From NCBI GenBank assembly GCA_012839295.1, contig DUNO01000001.1, positions 124,001 through 188,000 on the forward strand: DNA of 64,000 nucleotides. Reading direction: 5' to 3'. Positions 15,990 through 25,093 of the stretch are shown here, one piece after another. The notes beneath the pieces were generated by a model that did no database searches, was not told where the DNA came from, and saw only the letters and a program-made list of their open reading frames with translations. How positions within the stretch are numbered: position 1 is the stretch's first letter; each line of letters begins with the position of its first letter. This DNA comes from Clostridiales bacterium. GTDB taxonomy: Bacteria; Bacillota; Clostridia; Lachnospirales; Lachnospiraceae. The translations under genes were made by a program, and so were the position numbers.

Positions 15990-17546
15990 ATGAATAAGAA
16001 GATATTTGTGTTTTTATCAATTTTAATAGTGTCTGCCATGGCTTTAGCCGGATGTAGAAATCATACGGGAGAGGGTCTACCGGTTAACGAAACAGAGGCA
16101 GCAGGGGAAGGCAGGGAGCAGGAGAAGAAAATCTTAAGGGTCTCCGAAGCCTTTGTCCTTGAGACCTTAAATCCGCACCTGGATTACCAGGGCTGGTATA
16201 CTTCTATTTACGGGCTGACGGAAGCCTTATTTGCAATGGACGACCAATCCTCGGTAAAGCCCGTACTCGCTGAAAGCGCCGAGGCGGAGGGTAATGAATG
16301 GACCGTAAAGATAAAGGAAAATGCATGCTTTTCCAATGGGAATCCGGTGACCTCCGGCATGGTGGTACGCAACCTGAAGAATGCTGGGGAGATCAACCCA
16401 CGTTTTTCCAACCTATTGGATTATAATTACAAAATAATTGATGACAAGACCTTTAGGATCACCACCGTGGAGGTGTACCCCACACTGCTAAATGACCTGG
16501 CAAGCCCGGAGCTGGCCATTGTGGATCTGGATAACAGCGGGGATATGGCTAAGGAGCTCGTGGCTACGGGACCCTTTGTAATCTCTAAGTTTGAGCCTGG
16601 CGGTACCGTGGAGGTAGCCAGGAATGATAAGTATTGGGGCGGAGAGGTAAAGCTGGACGGTGCGGTGTTTTACTATATGCCGGAAGCGGATACGTCCCTA
16701 ATGGCAATGCAGAACGGTGAGCTTGACAGCTATACCAGCGTGACCTCGGATGCCGCAGAGATATATGGGCAGGCTCCGGATACTTATAAGCTGGTGACGG
16801 TTCCGGCCACCAGGCTCCAGTTTTATATCTTGAATGAGAACCGGCTAGGCGCCCCTGTTAGAAAAGCAATTAACCTGGCCGTGGACTCTGAAGCAATAGA
16901 GACTTATTTAAACGGTACGGTTACCAGTACGTCAGGTCCCTTTAGCCCGACTGCCGCCTACGGGAAGGCAGCAAAGGCCGCAGTCGACCCGGAGGGAGCC
17001 AAGGAACTGCTTGAGGCGGACGGATATATATTAAATGTGGACGGGTATTATGAAAAGGATGGCCAGGTACTGTCCTTAAATATTGCATATTACGCGGCAA
17101 GAAGCCTGGATACGCTGGCTGCATTAATGCAGGAGCAGTTGGGGAAGATCGGGATAAAAGTGACCTTAACCTGTGAAGAGGATCCGGACGGAACCTATAT
17201 TGCTACCGGGGATTTTGACCTGGCACTGTACTGTATGATAGCGGATAAAGCCAGCGATCCCTATTATTTTATTAGCTGTACCCTTGCAGAAGGAGCGCCC
17301 TATAATTGCGGAGGCTTCTCCAATGGGAAGGCACAGGCATGGATTGATGAGCTGAAGGTGGAAACAGATCGGGAAAAACGTGCGGAGCTGGCGAACCGGA
17401 TTGTGCAGCTGGCAATTGATGAGGATGCCTTTGGTTATGTGGCCTTATTTAATAAGACGACAGTTATGCGAAAGGGTGTGACAAATGTGTCTGAAAACTG
17501 CCCCTTTGACTTTTATTTCTTAACTGCAGATACGGACATGGATTAA
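15990..17546 (+). CDS. ABC transporter substrate-binding lipoprotein, nickel/peptide family (SBP_bac_5)
   Basis: 518 residues with a signal peptide and lipobox ending at Cys22 (ALAGC). The mature part has the family 5 layout: an N-terminal lobe beginning KILRVSEAFVLETLNPH, a WTVKIKENACFSNGNPVTSG strand-turn, and a C-terminal lobe with VRKAINLAVD and INIAYYAARSLDTLAALMQEQLGKIGIKV-like segments. This is the NikA/CntA/DppA class, which carries nickel chelates, metallophore complexes or peptides. It opens an operon with two permeases, a fused ATPase and two methyltransferases. The metal (nickel) assignment rests on likeness to NikA-type proteins and the small operon; peptide transport cannot be excluded. 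Confidence 0.88.
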   Translation: MNKKIFVFLSILIVSAMALAGCRNHTGEGLPVNETEAAGEGREQEKKILRVSEAFVLETLNPHLDYQGWYTSIYGLTEALFAMDDQSSVKPVLAESAEAEGNEWTVKIKENACFSNGNPVTSGMVVRNLKNAGEINPRFSNLLDYNYKIIDDKTFRITTVEVYPTLLNDLASPELAIVDLDNSGDMAKELVATGPFVISKFEPGGTVEVARNDKYWGGEVKLDGAVFYYMPEADTSLMAMQNGELDSYTSVTSDAAEIYGQAPDTYKLVTVPATRLQFYILNENRLGAPVRKAINLAVDSEAIETYLNGTVTSTSGPFSPTAAYGKAAKAAVDPEGAKELLEADGYILNVDGYYEKDGQVLSLNIAYYAARSLDTLAALMQEQLGKIGIKVTLTCEEDPDGTYIATGDFDLALYCMIADKASDPYYFISCTLAEGAPYNCGGFSNGKAQAWIDELKVETDREKRAELANRIVQLAIDEDAFGYVALFNKTTVMRKGVTNVSENCPFDFYFLTADTDMD

Positions 17547-17670
17547 CAGGCAGAGGGTGCCAGAAGCTCAGGATCCGCGCAAAGGGTGCTATTTCCTTCT
17601 TCCTGATAAAGGCAGGGGATGGGAGGGGACAAGGCTGCATCTCCAGTCCGGGAACTGCAAAGGAGCCAAT

Positions 17671-18597
17671 GTGAAAAAATATGTTGTAAAACGACTAGTA
17701 CAATTGATACCAATGATTCTTGGAATAACCTTTTTAACCTTTTTATTGCTATATATATCCCCGGGAGACCCGGCACAAAAGAGGCTGAGTGCCCAGGGTG
17801 TGGCGGTGACGAAGGAAGTGCTGGCGCAGACAAGGGAAGAAATGGGGCTGGACCGGCCCTTTATCAAGCAGTACGGGGACTGGCTTTTTCATTTGCTGCA
17901 GGCGGATCTGGGTCTATCCTATAAGGATGGAACCCCGGTGAACCAAAAACTGGCGAGGGGAATGAAAAACACCTTTGTTTTGGCAGCAGGTGCATTTCTC
18001 CTGGCGGTTGCCGTTTCTCTTCCCCTGGGCATCTATACGGCGGTCAGAAAAAACCGGTTTTCTGATTACTGCATCCGTTTTATCTGCTTTTTGGGAAATG
18101 CGCTGCCAAATTTTCTTCTGGCCATTGTGCTGATGTATTTTCTGTGCATCCGTATCAACGCATTTCCGGTGATTGCAAAAGGAAGCCTGCAGGGGCTGTT
18201 CCTTCCGACGGTTGCCCTGGCCTTTCCTTTAGCCAGCCGTTTGGTGCGCCAGGTCAGGGTGGCGGTACTAAAGCAGCTGGAAACGGACTATGTCAGCGGT
18301 GCAAGGGCAAGGGGCGTGAAGAAAGGGTACATCCTGTTTCGGAATGTGCTGCATAATGCCCTGCCATCGATTGTTACCCTGCTTGGCCTATCCGTTGGTA
18401 CCCTCCTGGGAGGAAGCGTTGTAATCGAAAGTATTTTTATGTGGCCCGGGCTTGGGAAGCTGGCCATGGATTCCATCACCGCAAGGGATTATCCGGTGAT
18501 CCAGGGCTTTGTAATCCTAATGGCTGTGACCTATGTTGTTGTAAATCTGCTGACTGACCTTGGCTGCCGTTTGTTAGACCCGAGGATAAAGGAGTAA
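17671..18597 (+). CDS. ABC transporter permease, NikB/DppB type
   Basis: 308 residues from GTG 17671, placed there by AAAGGAG nine bases upstream; the longer open frame has no start signal and lacks membrane character. The N-terminal helix (VKRLVQLIPMILGITFLTF), the SPGDPA loop and the periplasmic region are followed by five more helices and the EAA-loop (ETDYVSGARARGVKK), which docks to the ATPase. The C-terminus (DPRIKE) is typical. It works with the next permease as the membrane channel of the importer. About 125 bases separate it from the binding-protein gene. Confidence 0.92.
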   Translation: MKKYVVKRLVQLIPMILGITFLTFLLLYISPGDPAQKRLSAQGVAVTKEVLAQTREEMGLDRPFIKQYGDWLFHLLQADLGLSYKDGTPVNQKLARGMKNTFVLAAGAFLLAVAVSLPLGIYTAVRKNRFSDYCIRFICFLGNALPNFLLAIVLMYFLCIRINAFPVIAKGSLQGLFLPTVALAFPLASRLVRQVRVAVLKQLETDYVSGARARGVKKGYILFRNVLHNALPSIVTLLGLSVGTLLGGSVVIESIFMWPGLGKLAMDSITARDYPVIQGFVILMAVTYVVVNLLTDLGCRLLDPRIKE

Positions 18598-18607
18598 ATG
18601 AATTGCC

Positions 18608-19510
18608 ATGTGCAGGATAAAAGGAAACTGTAAAGATAAAGGCAGGATAAAAGAAAACTGCAAAGAGAAAAGCAGGATGAGGGAAAATCGTGGAGATGAA
18701 AAAACTAATAAAAGCCTGGTACGAAAAAGAATCATTTTTTTCCTGTTCCTGGTGCTGCTTTTATTTATCATCAGCCTGTTGGCGCCATACCTTGTTCCAA
18801 ATGACCCTTATGGGACAAACGCTTCTTATATGAAAGCTGCACCCAGCCCGGAGTTCCCTTTTGGTACGGATAAATTAGGGCGCTGTATCTTTTCCAGGGT
18901 GTTGATGGGTGCCAGGCTATCTATTTTCTTTTCCCTGCTTCTGGTCATGGTGACCATGGTTGCCGGAACCTTTTTAGGTGTGGTTGCCGGATACTATGGC
19001 GGTATTTTTGATAATATCATCATGCGGCTGGTGGATATGCTCCTGGCATTTCCCCAGCTGGTGCTGGCAATTGCCGTAGCCGGGGTGCTGGGCGGTGGCA
19101 TGACCAATATGCTGCTAGCCCTTGGGCTTACGGGATGGACCTTGTATGCGAGGCTGGCAAGGGGACAGGTAATGTCCTTAAAGCAGGAGGAATTTATTGC
19201 TGCGGCCAGGCTTAGCGGGAACAGCAGCCTGCGGATTATGGCGGTACATATCCTGCCCAATATTGCGGGGGAGATGATTGTAAATGCGGCCATACAGGTC
19301 GGGACAACGCTGGTGGGCTTTGCCGGGCTGTCCTTTCTTGGGCTGGGGGTGCAGGTGCCGGAGGCAGAGTGGGGCTCCATGATAAATGAAGCAAAGGGGT
19401 ATATGCAGCAGGCTCCATGGGCGGTATTGGCACCCGGGGCGGCATTGTTTATAACGGTAGCTGTTTTTAACCTGCTGGGGGATGCCTTAAGTGACTACAT
19501 GGGGAGGTAA
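18608..19510 (+). CDS. ABC transporter permease, NikC/DppC type, with repetitive basic N-terminus
   Basis: 300 residues. The core from about residue 36 has six helices, the FGTDKLGRCIFSRVLMG motif of DppC-type permeases and an EAA-loop (EEFIAAARLSGNS). The first ~33 residues are unusual: three degenerate units of about ten residues (GNCKDKGRIK, ENCKEKSRMR, ENRGDEK) encoded by a near 30-base DNA repeat at 18613-18700. Starts are possible at ATG 18608 (AAGGAG 13 bases upstream, inside the previous gene) or ATG 18677. With the later start the odd tail would be lost and the repeat would be untranslated leader. Confidence 0.9.
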   Translation: MCRIKGNCKDKGRIKENCKEKSRMRENRGDEKTNKSLVRKRIIFFLFLVLLLFIISLLAPYLVPNDPYGTNASYMKAAPSPEFPFGTDKLGRCIFSRVLMGARLSIFFSLLLVMVTMVAGTFLGVVAGYYGGIFDNIIMRLVDMLLAFPQLVLAIAVAGVLGGGMTNMLLALGLTGWTLYARLARGQVMSLKQEEFIAAARLSGNSSLRIMAVHILPNIAGEMIVNAAIQVGTTLVGFAGLSFLGLGVQVPEAEWGSMINEAKGYMQQAPWAVLAPGAALFITVAVFNLLGDALSDYMGR

Positions 19511-19598
19511 TTGCGCTCAGGAAGCTGCATCAAAAGTATGAAAAATAGCGGCAGTTTATGTGTTTTGCAATTATCTGGATTCTATAGGGGGAACGGTT

Positions 19599-21164
19599 AT
19601 GAATGATATAGTCCTGTCCATAAAAAACCTGACCGCAGGCTATGGCGGTAAGGCTGTGGTATCCCAGGCCTCCTTCGGGCTGGATAGGGGGGAGATTATA
19701 GTGGTCGTCGGGGAGAGCGGCAGTGGGAAGAGCACCTTATTAAAAGCCATCCTGCCCCTGGAGGATTATGGGGTAGCTATGTCCGGGGGAGAAATTATTT
19801 TTAAAAATAAGCCTTTATCCGGTATGACGGCAGCGGAGAAAAATAGGCTGAACGGCAGACAGATCGGCATGGTATTCCAGGATCCCAAGGCTTCCTTTAA
19901 CCCGGTCCGTACCTTCCGTAAGCAGTTTATCGAAGCCTTGAAAAGCCATGGGAGGTATGAAAGGGAGCTTTTTGAAGAGCAGGTGCTTGAGCTTTTTAGG
20001 AAGCTGAAGCTTTTGGATGGGGAACGGATTCTGGACAGCTGCCCTTACGAAATGAGCGGGGGCATGAACCAGAGAATCGCCATTGCTCTGGCTATCTTGC
20101 TGGAGCCGGTCTTATTGCTGGCGGATGAGCCCACCAGTGCACTGGATGTTACGGCACAGGAGCAGGTGATGGAGGAGCTGTTGCGGATCCGGGAATATTA
20201 CCATACATCAATGATTATTGTGACCCATAATATTGGAGTGGCAGCAAGGCTTGCTGATAAAGTGGGAGTGATGCACCGGGGAAAAATCGTGGAATTTGGA
20301 GCCGCCGGGGAGGTGCTGGAGCATCCCAGGAACTCTTACACAAAGAGGCTGTTGGATGCGGTGCCGCAGGCCGGCAATATGGCAGAAAAAAGGGAGATAA
20401 AAGCAGCCTGCTATCTACTGGAATTAAAGCAGGTAGGCAAAAGCTATTTAAAGCGCAGGAATTCCTTCTCTGCGCTTTCCCAGGTGGATCTGCTGCTAAA
20501 GCCGGGCGAGATATTAGGGATTGTGGGGGAGAGCGGCAGCGGTAAGAGTACGCTGCTAAAGCAGGTTGCAGGTTTAAAGAAGCCCTCAGAGGGGAGGATT
20601 GTCCTTCATGGGAAGGATATTACACAGAAAAGGACAAATATGGATTTCCGGCGCATGCAGATGATTTTCCAGAATGCATATGATTCCTTTAACCCGAAGC
20701 TAAAAATACGGCATTCCATTGCTGAGACCCTGAAAAACCTGGGAGGCATGAAGGACAGGAAAGAGGTGGATGCCAGGATAGACAGCCTGATGGAGCGGGT
20801 CGGACTGGAACCATACCTTGCGGACCGGTATCCGGCGGAGCTAAGCGGCGGCCAATGCCAGCGCGCCGCCATTGCCAGGGCCATTTCCGTAAACCCTGAG
20901 GTACTATTATGTGATGAGATCACAAGTGCGCTGGATGTATCGGTCCAGGCAGACATTGTGAAATTGATTGTGGAGCTGGCAAATGAATCAGGGATGGCAA
21001 TTATTTTTGTTTCCCATGATATCGTGCTGGTGAGCAATATTTGCGGAAGCATTATGGTAATGCGGGAAGGAAGATGTATTGAAGCCGGGGAGGCAAAGGA
21101 GGTTATTACGAATCCGAAGGAGGACTATACAAAGAGATTGTTGGCCTCTGCGCGGGCGGAGTAG
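19599..21164 (+). CDS. Fused double ABC ATPase (NikD-NikE / DppD-DppF type)
   Basis: 521 residues from ATG 19599, chosen for its AGGGGG ribosome site. Two complete nucleotide-binding domains are joined head to tail. Each has a Walker A (GESGSGKST, near residues 36 and 305), a Q-loop (MVFQDPKASFNP; MIFQNAYDSFNP), an ABC signature (MSGGMNQR; LSGGQCQR) and a Walker B (LLLADEPTSALD; LLCDEITSALD). Oligopeptide and nickel importers usually have two separate ATPases; a single fused chain supplies both here. It would power the two permeases just upstream. Confidence 0.93.
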   Translation: MNDIVLSIKNLTAGYGGKAVVSQASFGLDRGEIIVVVGESGSGKSTLLKAILPLEDYGVAMSGGEIIFKNKPLSGMTAAEKNRLNGRQIGMVFQDPKASFNPVRTFRKQFIEALKSHGRYERELFEEQVLELFRKLKLLDGERILDSCPYEMSGGMNQRIAIALAILLEPVLLLADEPTSALDVTAQEQVMEELLRIREYYHTSMIIVTHNIGVAARLADKVGVMHRGKIVEFGAAGEVLEHPRNSYTKRLLDAVPQAGNMAEKREIKAACYLLELKQVGKSYLKRRNSFSALSQVDLLLKPGEILGIVGESGSGKSTLLKQVAGLKKPSEGRIVLHGKDITQKRTNMDFRRMQMIFQNAYDSFNPKLKIRHSIAETLKNLGGMKDRKEVDARIDSLMERVGLEPYLADRYPAELSGGQCQRAAIARAISVNPEVLLCDEITSALDVSVQADIVKLIVELANESGMAIIFVSHDIVLVSNICGSIMVMREGRCIEAGEAKEVITNPKEDYTKRLLASARAE

Positions 21165-21234
21165 ATTCAGGGATGAAACGGACTGGAGTAAATTGGAGAC
21201 AGGCTGGGATAAGGTTGGAAGTGGATTGAAACGT

Positions 21235-21304
21235 TTAAGACGGATCGATTAAGACGGATCGATTAAGACAGACCGATTAAGACAGATCGATTAAGACGGA
21301 TGAA
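21235..21304 (+). repeat. Five tandem 14-base repeats before the first methyltransferase
   Basis: Units of the form TTAAGACGGATCGA at 21235, 21249, 21263, 21277 and 21291, the last degenerate. They lie between the ATPase gene and the methyltransferase gene. 14 is not a multiple of three, so they are not a protein repeat. Confidence 0.9.
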
Positions 21305-21341
21305 GATAGATGAAAACGGATTAAATAAGGAGCTGATAGTA

Positions 21342-22073
21342 TTGGAGCAGATAGAAGAACGGGTAAAAAATTATTGGACAAGGCGGGCGCAGGATTTTGG
21401 TATGGTACGGAGGATGGAACTGCAGGATGAAATAAGTGGCCGTTGGCTGGAAGAGATTAATAAATATATTCCGAAGGAAAAGGGGTTGAGAATTCTGGAT
21501 GTTGGTACCGGGGCAGGGTATTTTGCAGTGCTTCTTGCAGAAGAGGGGCACCGGGTATATGGCATAGACCTGACACCGGCTATGATAGAGGAAGCAAAAA
21601 AGCTGGCCGGGGACAGGGGAATGTCCATAGAGTTCTCAGTGATGGATGCGCAAAGCCTGGATTTTCCCGAGGGAAGCTTTGACGTGGTGATTGCACGGAA
21701 TTTGACCTGGACCCTGCCAAAGCCGGAACAGGCCTACGGGGAATGGATGAGGGTTTTGGCAAAGGGGGGGATTCTTTTAAACTTCGATGCGGATTATGGG
21801 CAGGAGGTTCAAAGCATGGAAGAGAATGAGCCGGAGGCCAGTGCGGATGCCTCGGGCTTCCATATTGGGGTGACACAGGAGCTAAGGCAGGAATCCAATG
21901 AGATTACAAAGGCTATGGCTATCAGTCAAAATAGAAGGCCTGACTGGGATATTGCCATCATAAAGGAAATGGGATTTTTAGAATGCCAATGTGATAGGGA
22001 GGCAGGCTCCCGTGTTTTAAAGGAGCGAAACGGTGAGGCCGCGCCTACTTTTCTTATTATGGTACGCAAGTAA
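21342..22073 (+). CDS. SAM-dependent methyltransferase (class I), first of two
   Basis: 243 residues from TTG 21342, which follows AAGGAG by nine bases; an in-frame ATG at 21300 lies inside the upstream DNA repeat and has no ribosome site. The Rossmann motif I is ILDVGTGAGYFAVLLAEEG (about residues 50-68), motif II acidic end VYGIDLT, and motif IV region VIARNLTWTLPKPEQAYGEW. It belongs to the class I methyltransferases of the UbiE/Methyltransf_11 type. It is encoded in an operon with a nickel/peptide-type importer, so its substrate may be a metallophore or the imported compound; this is inference. Confidence 0.88.
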   Translation: MEQIEERVKNYWTRRAQDFGMVRRMELQDEISGRWLEEINKYIPKEKGLRILDVGTGAGYFAVLLAEEGHRVYGIDLTPAMIEEAKKLAGDRGMSIEFSVMDAQSLDFPEGSFDVVIARNLTWTLPKPEQAYGEWMRVLAKGGILLNFDADYGQEVQSMEENEPEASADASGFHIGVTQELRQESNEITKAMAISQNRRPDWDIAIIKEMGFLECQCDREAGSRVLKERNGEAAPTFLIMVRK

Positions 22074-22084
22074 GGGATCTATGA

Positions 22085-22230
22085 GCAAAGAAATACATGG
22101 GCAAAGGAGTGCGTAAACAAAGGGAGCCATGAACAAAGGAGGGCATAAACAAAGAAAACCATGAACAAAGAAAACCATGAACAAAGGAATACATGGTTGG
22201 AAGAGGCATAAACAAAAACATATAAGCAAG
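22085..22230 (+). repeat. Degenerate 16-base repeats between the two methyltransferase genes
   Basis: About eight units on the theme CATGAACAAAGRARA follow one another between the genes; two adjacent copies near 22160-22195 are identical. No open frame of note reads through on the plus strand. Confidence 0.8.
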
Positions 22231-22283
22231 GTGGCACAAGTAGAAGGGATAGAAATAGAAATAAAGGAGTACACAGATAAAAA

Positions 22284-23042
22284 ATGAACATGGAGCTTTA
22301 CGAACAGAACAAAGAATATTGGACCGGAAGGACAATGGGGTATTCCAAGGTAAACGAAGAAGAATTAAACACGGCACAGAAGGAGAAATGGCTGCGGGTC
22401 CTAAAAGAATCCCTGCCCCAAAATACAGCTGGAATAAGAGTGCTGGACATGGGCACAGGCCCCGGATTTTTCGCTATTATTCTTGCGGAGGCCGGCTACG
22501 ATGTGACGGCAGTAGATTGTACCCAATCCATGTTGGACAGGGCCAAGGTGAATGCCAAAGCTTATAAAGATTCTATCTGCTGGGTGCTTTCAGATGCACA
22601 GAGGCTGGAATTTGAAGACGAAAGCTTTGATGCCATCGTCAGCAGAAACCTGACCTGGAATCTGGAGAAACCGGAGCAGGCCTATGGCGAATGGATTCGC
22701 GTGCTAAAAAAAGGTGGCATCCTGTTAAATTTTGATGCCACCTGGTATAATTATCTCTATGATGAGGAAATGAAGCAGGGGTATGAAAGGGATAGGAGAC
22801 AGGTAGAAGAGCTGAAATTAGAGGATCATTATACCTGTACGGACATTGATGCCATGGAGGGGATTTCCAGAAAACTGCCTTTAAGCCGGTGCAGCAGACC
22901 GGGCTGGGATATTGAACTTTTGAAAAAATATGGAGTGGCCAAAATCCAAACAGACCAGGAGGTATGGAAAAGGGTATGGTCCCAGGAGGAGCAGGTGAAT
23001 TATGGGTCAACGCCCATGTTTTCCATCCGGGTTATAAAGTAG
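22284..23042 (+). CDS. SAM-dependent methyltransferase (class I), second of two
   Basis: 252 residues, a diverged copy of the gene before it: motif I VLDMGTGPGFFAIILAEAG, motif II VTAVDCT, and a motif IV region SRNLTWNLEKPEQAYGEWIRV that closely matches its neighbour. AAAGGAG lies 17 bases before the ATG with a run of A and T between. Both proteins start with a helix that contains NYWTxR or KEYWTGR and end with GSTPMFSIRV-like or APTFLIMVRK-like strands. Two paralogous methyltransferases with one importer suggest two successive methyl transfers or two related substrates. Confidence 0.88.
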   Translation: MNMELYEQNKEYWTGRTMGYSKVNEEELNTAQKEKWLRVLKESLPQNTAGIRVLDMGTGPGFFAIILAEAGYDVTAVDCTQSMLDRAKVNAKAYKDSICWVLSDAQRLEFEDESFDAIVSRNLTWNLEKPEQAYGEWIRVLKKGGILLNFDATWYNYLYDEEMKQGYERDRRQVEELKLEDHYTCTDIDAMEGISRKLPLSRCSRPGWDIELLKKYGVAKIQTDQEVWKRVWSQEEQVNYGSTPMFSIRVIK

Positions 23043-23482
23043 AAGGATATCAAAATGAATAGGCAAAGAAAAAGAGGCTGATTCAAGAGCTTGTAAAGGA
23101 AAGATGGAAATAAAGCCGGCAATTTAGACAAGAATAAATTTTATAATACATTCTTGTGGAGGTTTTCCGTAAGCAAGGGATATTATGAATGAAATCAACC
23201 GTCCCGATTATTTGGACGGAAGCTGAAAAAGCAGTTGGGCAGTCCTTAGATTATAAAGTATAAGAGTTGATTGTAAAGACCGCCTGGTTTCAGATGTTAT
23301 GGACAGTATCTGAAGCCAGGCGGTCTTATTCTGCTTTTCTATTCAGGGAGGAGGGGGAATAGCCGTTATTGTTTGCTTCTCCTATACGCATAAGAATACC
23401 TCCTAAGCATTTTTGTATTTCTTATGGTATATTTCGGCAGAAAGGAGAAAAAATTTAAGGTTTCCTGCCCTGCATTTGTTAA
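23043..23482. other. Intergenic region, no gene seen
   Basis: Apart from the terminator at 23276-23327 this 440-base stretch shows no convincing coding frame. A 13-codon frame near 23184 is too short to support. Confidence 0.5.
23276..23334 (+). terminator. Terminator of the ABC-methyltransferase operon
   Basis: AAGACCGCCTGG (23276-23287) pairs perfectly with CCAGGCGGTCTT (23316-23327); an inner TCAGAT/ATCTGA pair extends the stem. T-rich sequence follows. Confidence 0.8.
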
Positions 23483-23947
23483 TTAGTATTTCCATGAATA
23501 GTATGCATGTAGAGCAATATATAAAATCAACAGAGCGATTAAAATTACGCCGATGGTCAAGAAAATGGTTGTGTTTAAAAAAACGGTGACGATTCCGGCA
23601 ATCCCCAACAATGCGAATACAAAATTCAGGCATGACTGGCACGCTTTCAAGGCAATCATACGGTTCCTCTCATCTGTTTCTTTTATATGCAATGCTTCCA
23701 GTATTCCAGGATTTCTGAGTGCCTTGCGGTATTGGAGAATGCGGCAAAGTGCAGGGATTTCAGTACCGAAAAAAAAGCCGGAAGCTAAGCCGATGAGAAC
23801 GCCTGTCTCCCAGTCATTCCCCGGTTCGGTATTGCTATATAGGCGTATTTTTATTATAAAGGCTATGATAACAGTCAATCCGGCAAATATAGCATATAGC
23901 GCCTGCCAATAGATCCTTCTTTTAAGTTCCTTTTCAAAAGATTTCAT
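23483..23947 (-). CDS. Small membrane protein paired with an XRE regulator
   Basis: 154 residues from the ATG at 23947, chosen for GGAGG eight bases upstream inside the previous gene. Four hydrophobic segments are visible: about 14-33, 45-60, 105-125 and 128-150. A charged linker (HIKETDERNRMIALKA) sits between the two helical pairs. Proteins of this kind commonly accompany small XRE-type regulators in Firmicutes (DUF3169/DUF2178-like), but I cannot name the family with certainty. It overlaps the regulator gene by 14 bases, so they form one transcript. Confidence 0.72.
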   Translation of the reverse strand: MKSFEKELKRRIYWQALYAIFAGLTVIIAFIIKIRLYSNTEPGNDWETGVLIGLASGFFFGTEIPALCRILQYRKALRNPGILEALHIKETDERNRMIALKACQSCLNFVFALLGIAGIVTVFLNTTIFLTIGVILIALLILYIALHAYYSWKY

Positions 23948-24155
23948 AGTCGATATCCTCCACATCTGAAAAATCGAAAACATCCTCAATAGATAAGCCA
24001 AAAAACTTTGAAATTTTATATGCAAGGGGTAATGACGCAATATATTTTTCATTCTCTATTGAAGTAATTGTATGACGGGTGACATGTACCGCTCTTGCTA
24101 ATTCATCTTGGGAGATACGCCGTTGTTTTCGCAGCTCGCGTATTTTTGTTTTCAT
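23934..24155 (-). CDS. XRE-family transcriptional regulator, short form
   Basis: 73 residues from the ATG at 24155 (GAGGTGG ribosome site on the minus strand). The helix-turn-helix covers residues 3-57: IRELRKQRRISQDELARAVHVTRHTITSIENEKYIASLPLAYKI in pieces, the compact form found in YdaS/YozG-like regulators. The short acidic C-terminus (EDVFDFSDVEDIDYE) is typical. It is divergently transcribed from the ABC transporter genes and likely controls both promoters in the 190 bases between them. Confidence 0.9.
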   Translation of the reverse strand: MKTKIRELRKQRRISQDELARAVHVTRHTITSIENEKYIASLPLAYKISKFFGLSIEDVFDFSDVEDIDYEIF

Positions 24156-24197
24156 TATCCCGTCCCACCTCACTTTCTGCCATATTTCTAATAATCC

Positions 24198-24227
24198 ATT
24201 ATAACTGAAATAGAATAGGTTAGTCAA
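24198..24227 (-). promoter_or_regulatory. Promoter for the XRE regulator
   Basis: On the minus strand TTGACT (complement of 24222-24227), 18 bases, TATAAT (complement of 24198-24203). Confidence 0.75.
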
Positions 24228-24281
24228 GTTTACTGTACATTTTTAGTGCAGCAGACTACACATATTTGTGTGAATGTATAG

Positions 24282-24310
24282 TTGACTTAGCATAATATGT
24301 GATGTATACT
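24282..24310 (+). promoter_or_regulatory. Promoter for the ABC exporter genes
   Basis: TTGACT (24282-24287), 17 bases, TATACT (24305-24310), 31 bases before the ATPase start. Confidence 0.78.
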
Positions 24311-24340
24311 ATACAAAAAATAATGCAAAGGGTGGGATAT

Positions 24341-25093
24341 ATGAATAAGATCCAATTTAAGGAAGTTAAAAAAACCTTTGGGGAAGTGACCGCTGTCAAT
24401 GGCTTGGATTTAAGTATTTCAGAGGGGGAGGTTTACGGGCTTCTCGGACACAACGGAGCGGGAAAGACAACAAGCCTCCGCTTGCTTCTTGGGCTTTTGG
24501 AGCCGGATGAGGGAAGGATCATGGTCTTTGGGAAAAACCCTATGAAGAATGGGAGCGAAGTGCGCAGTATGTGCGGAGTATTATCAGAAGATGTGGGGCT
24601 TTATGAGCCCTTGACGGTTTATGATAATCTGCTATATTACGCGGATATTTACGGAATGGGACGGCTGGAAGCCAATAGGCGTATTGACGGGCTGTTAGGC
24701 CGCTTTGGCCTGCTTGACAGGAAAAGGTCGGTTGTAAAAGGATTTTCCACCGGCATGAAAAAGAAGGTTGCCTTGATCCGTGCCATGCTGCACAAGCCTC
24801 CGATCCTGCTGTTGGATGAGCCTACCAACGGACTTGACCCGGTAAGTGCGACGGATTTAAGGCATGAGTTGTCCGGGCTTGCGAAAGAGCAGGGAACAAC
24901 TATCATAATGACAACACACAACCTTGAAGAAGTACAGAAAATTTGTGACAAAATCAGTATACTCCGTCACGGGCAGAATATCTTCACGGATTCTATGGCT
25001 TCCCTCAAAGACAGCAACCACTATAGGGAGCATGGGCGATTCAGCCTTGAAAAGCTGTATATGGATATTGAAAGGGGGCTGGTGGAAAAATGA
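24341..25093 (+). CDS. ABC transporter ATP-binding protein (ABC-2 exporter)
   Basis: 250 residues from ATG 24341 (GGGTGGGAT ribosome site; the earlier in-frame ATG overlaps the promoter -10 region). Walker A GHNGAGKTT (about 36-44), signature FSTGMKKKVAL, Walker B ILLLDEPTNGLD and the switch histidine in TTHNLEE are present. The signature reads STGMKKK rather than SGGQ, as is common in the CcmA/NatA/drug-exporter branch. It overlaps the permease start by four bases (ATGA) and pairs with it in an exporter. The divergent XRE regulator probably controls it. Confidence 0.93.
   Translation: MNKIQFKEVKKTFGEVTAVNGLDLSISEGEVYGLLGHNGAGKTTSLRLLLGLLEPDEGRIMVFGKNPMKNGSEVRSMCGVLSEDVGLYEPLTVYDNLLYYADIYGMGRLEANRRIDGLLGRFGLLDRKRSVVKGFSTGMKKKVALIRAMLHKPPILLLDEPTNGLDPVSATDLRHELSGLAKEQGTTIIMTTHNLEEVQKICDKISILRHGQNIFTDSMASLKDSNHYREHGRFSLEKLYMDIERGLVEK

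Noticed and set aside
22085-22230. CRISPR-like array between the methyltransferase genes
   Set aside because: Units are adjacent, about 16 bases, degenerate and without spacers of even size; no cas gene is near.
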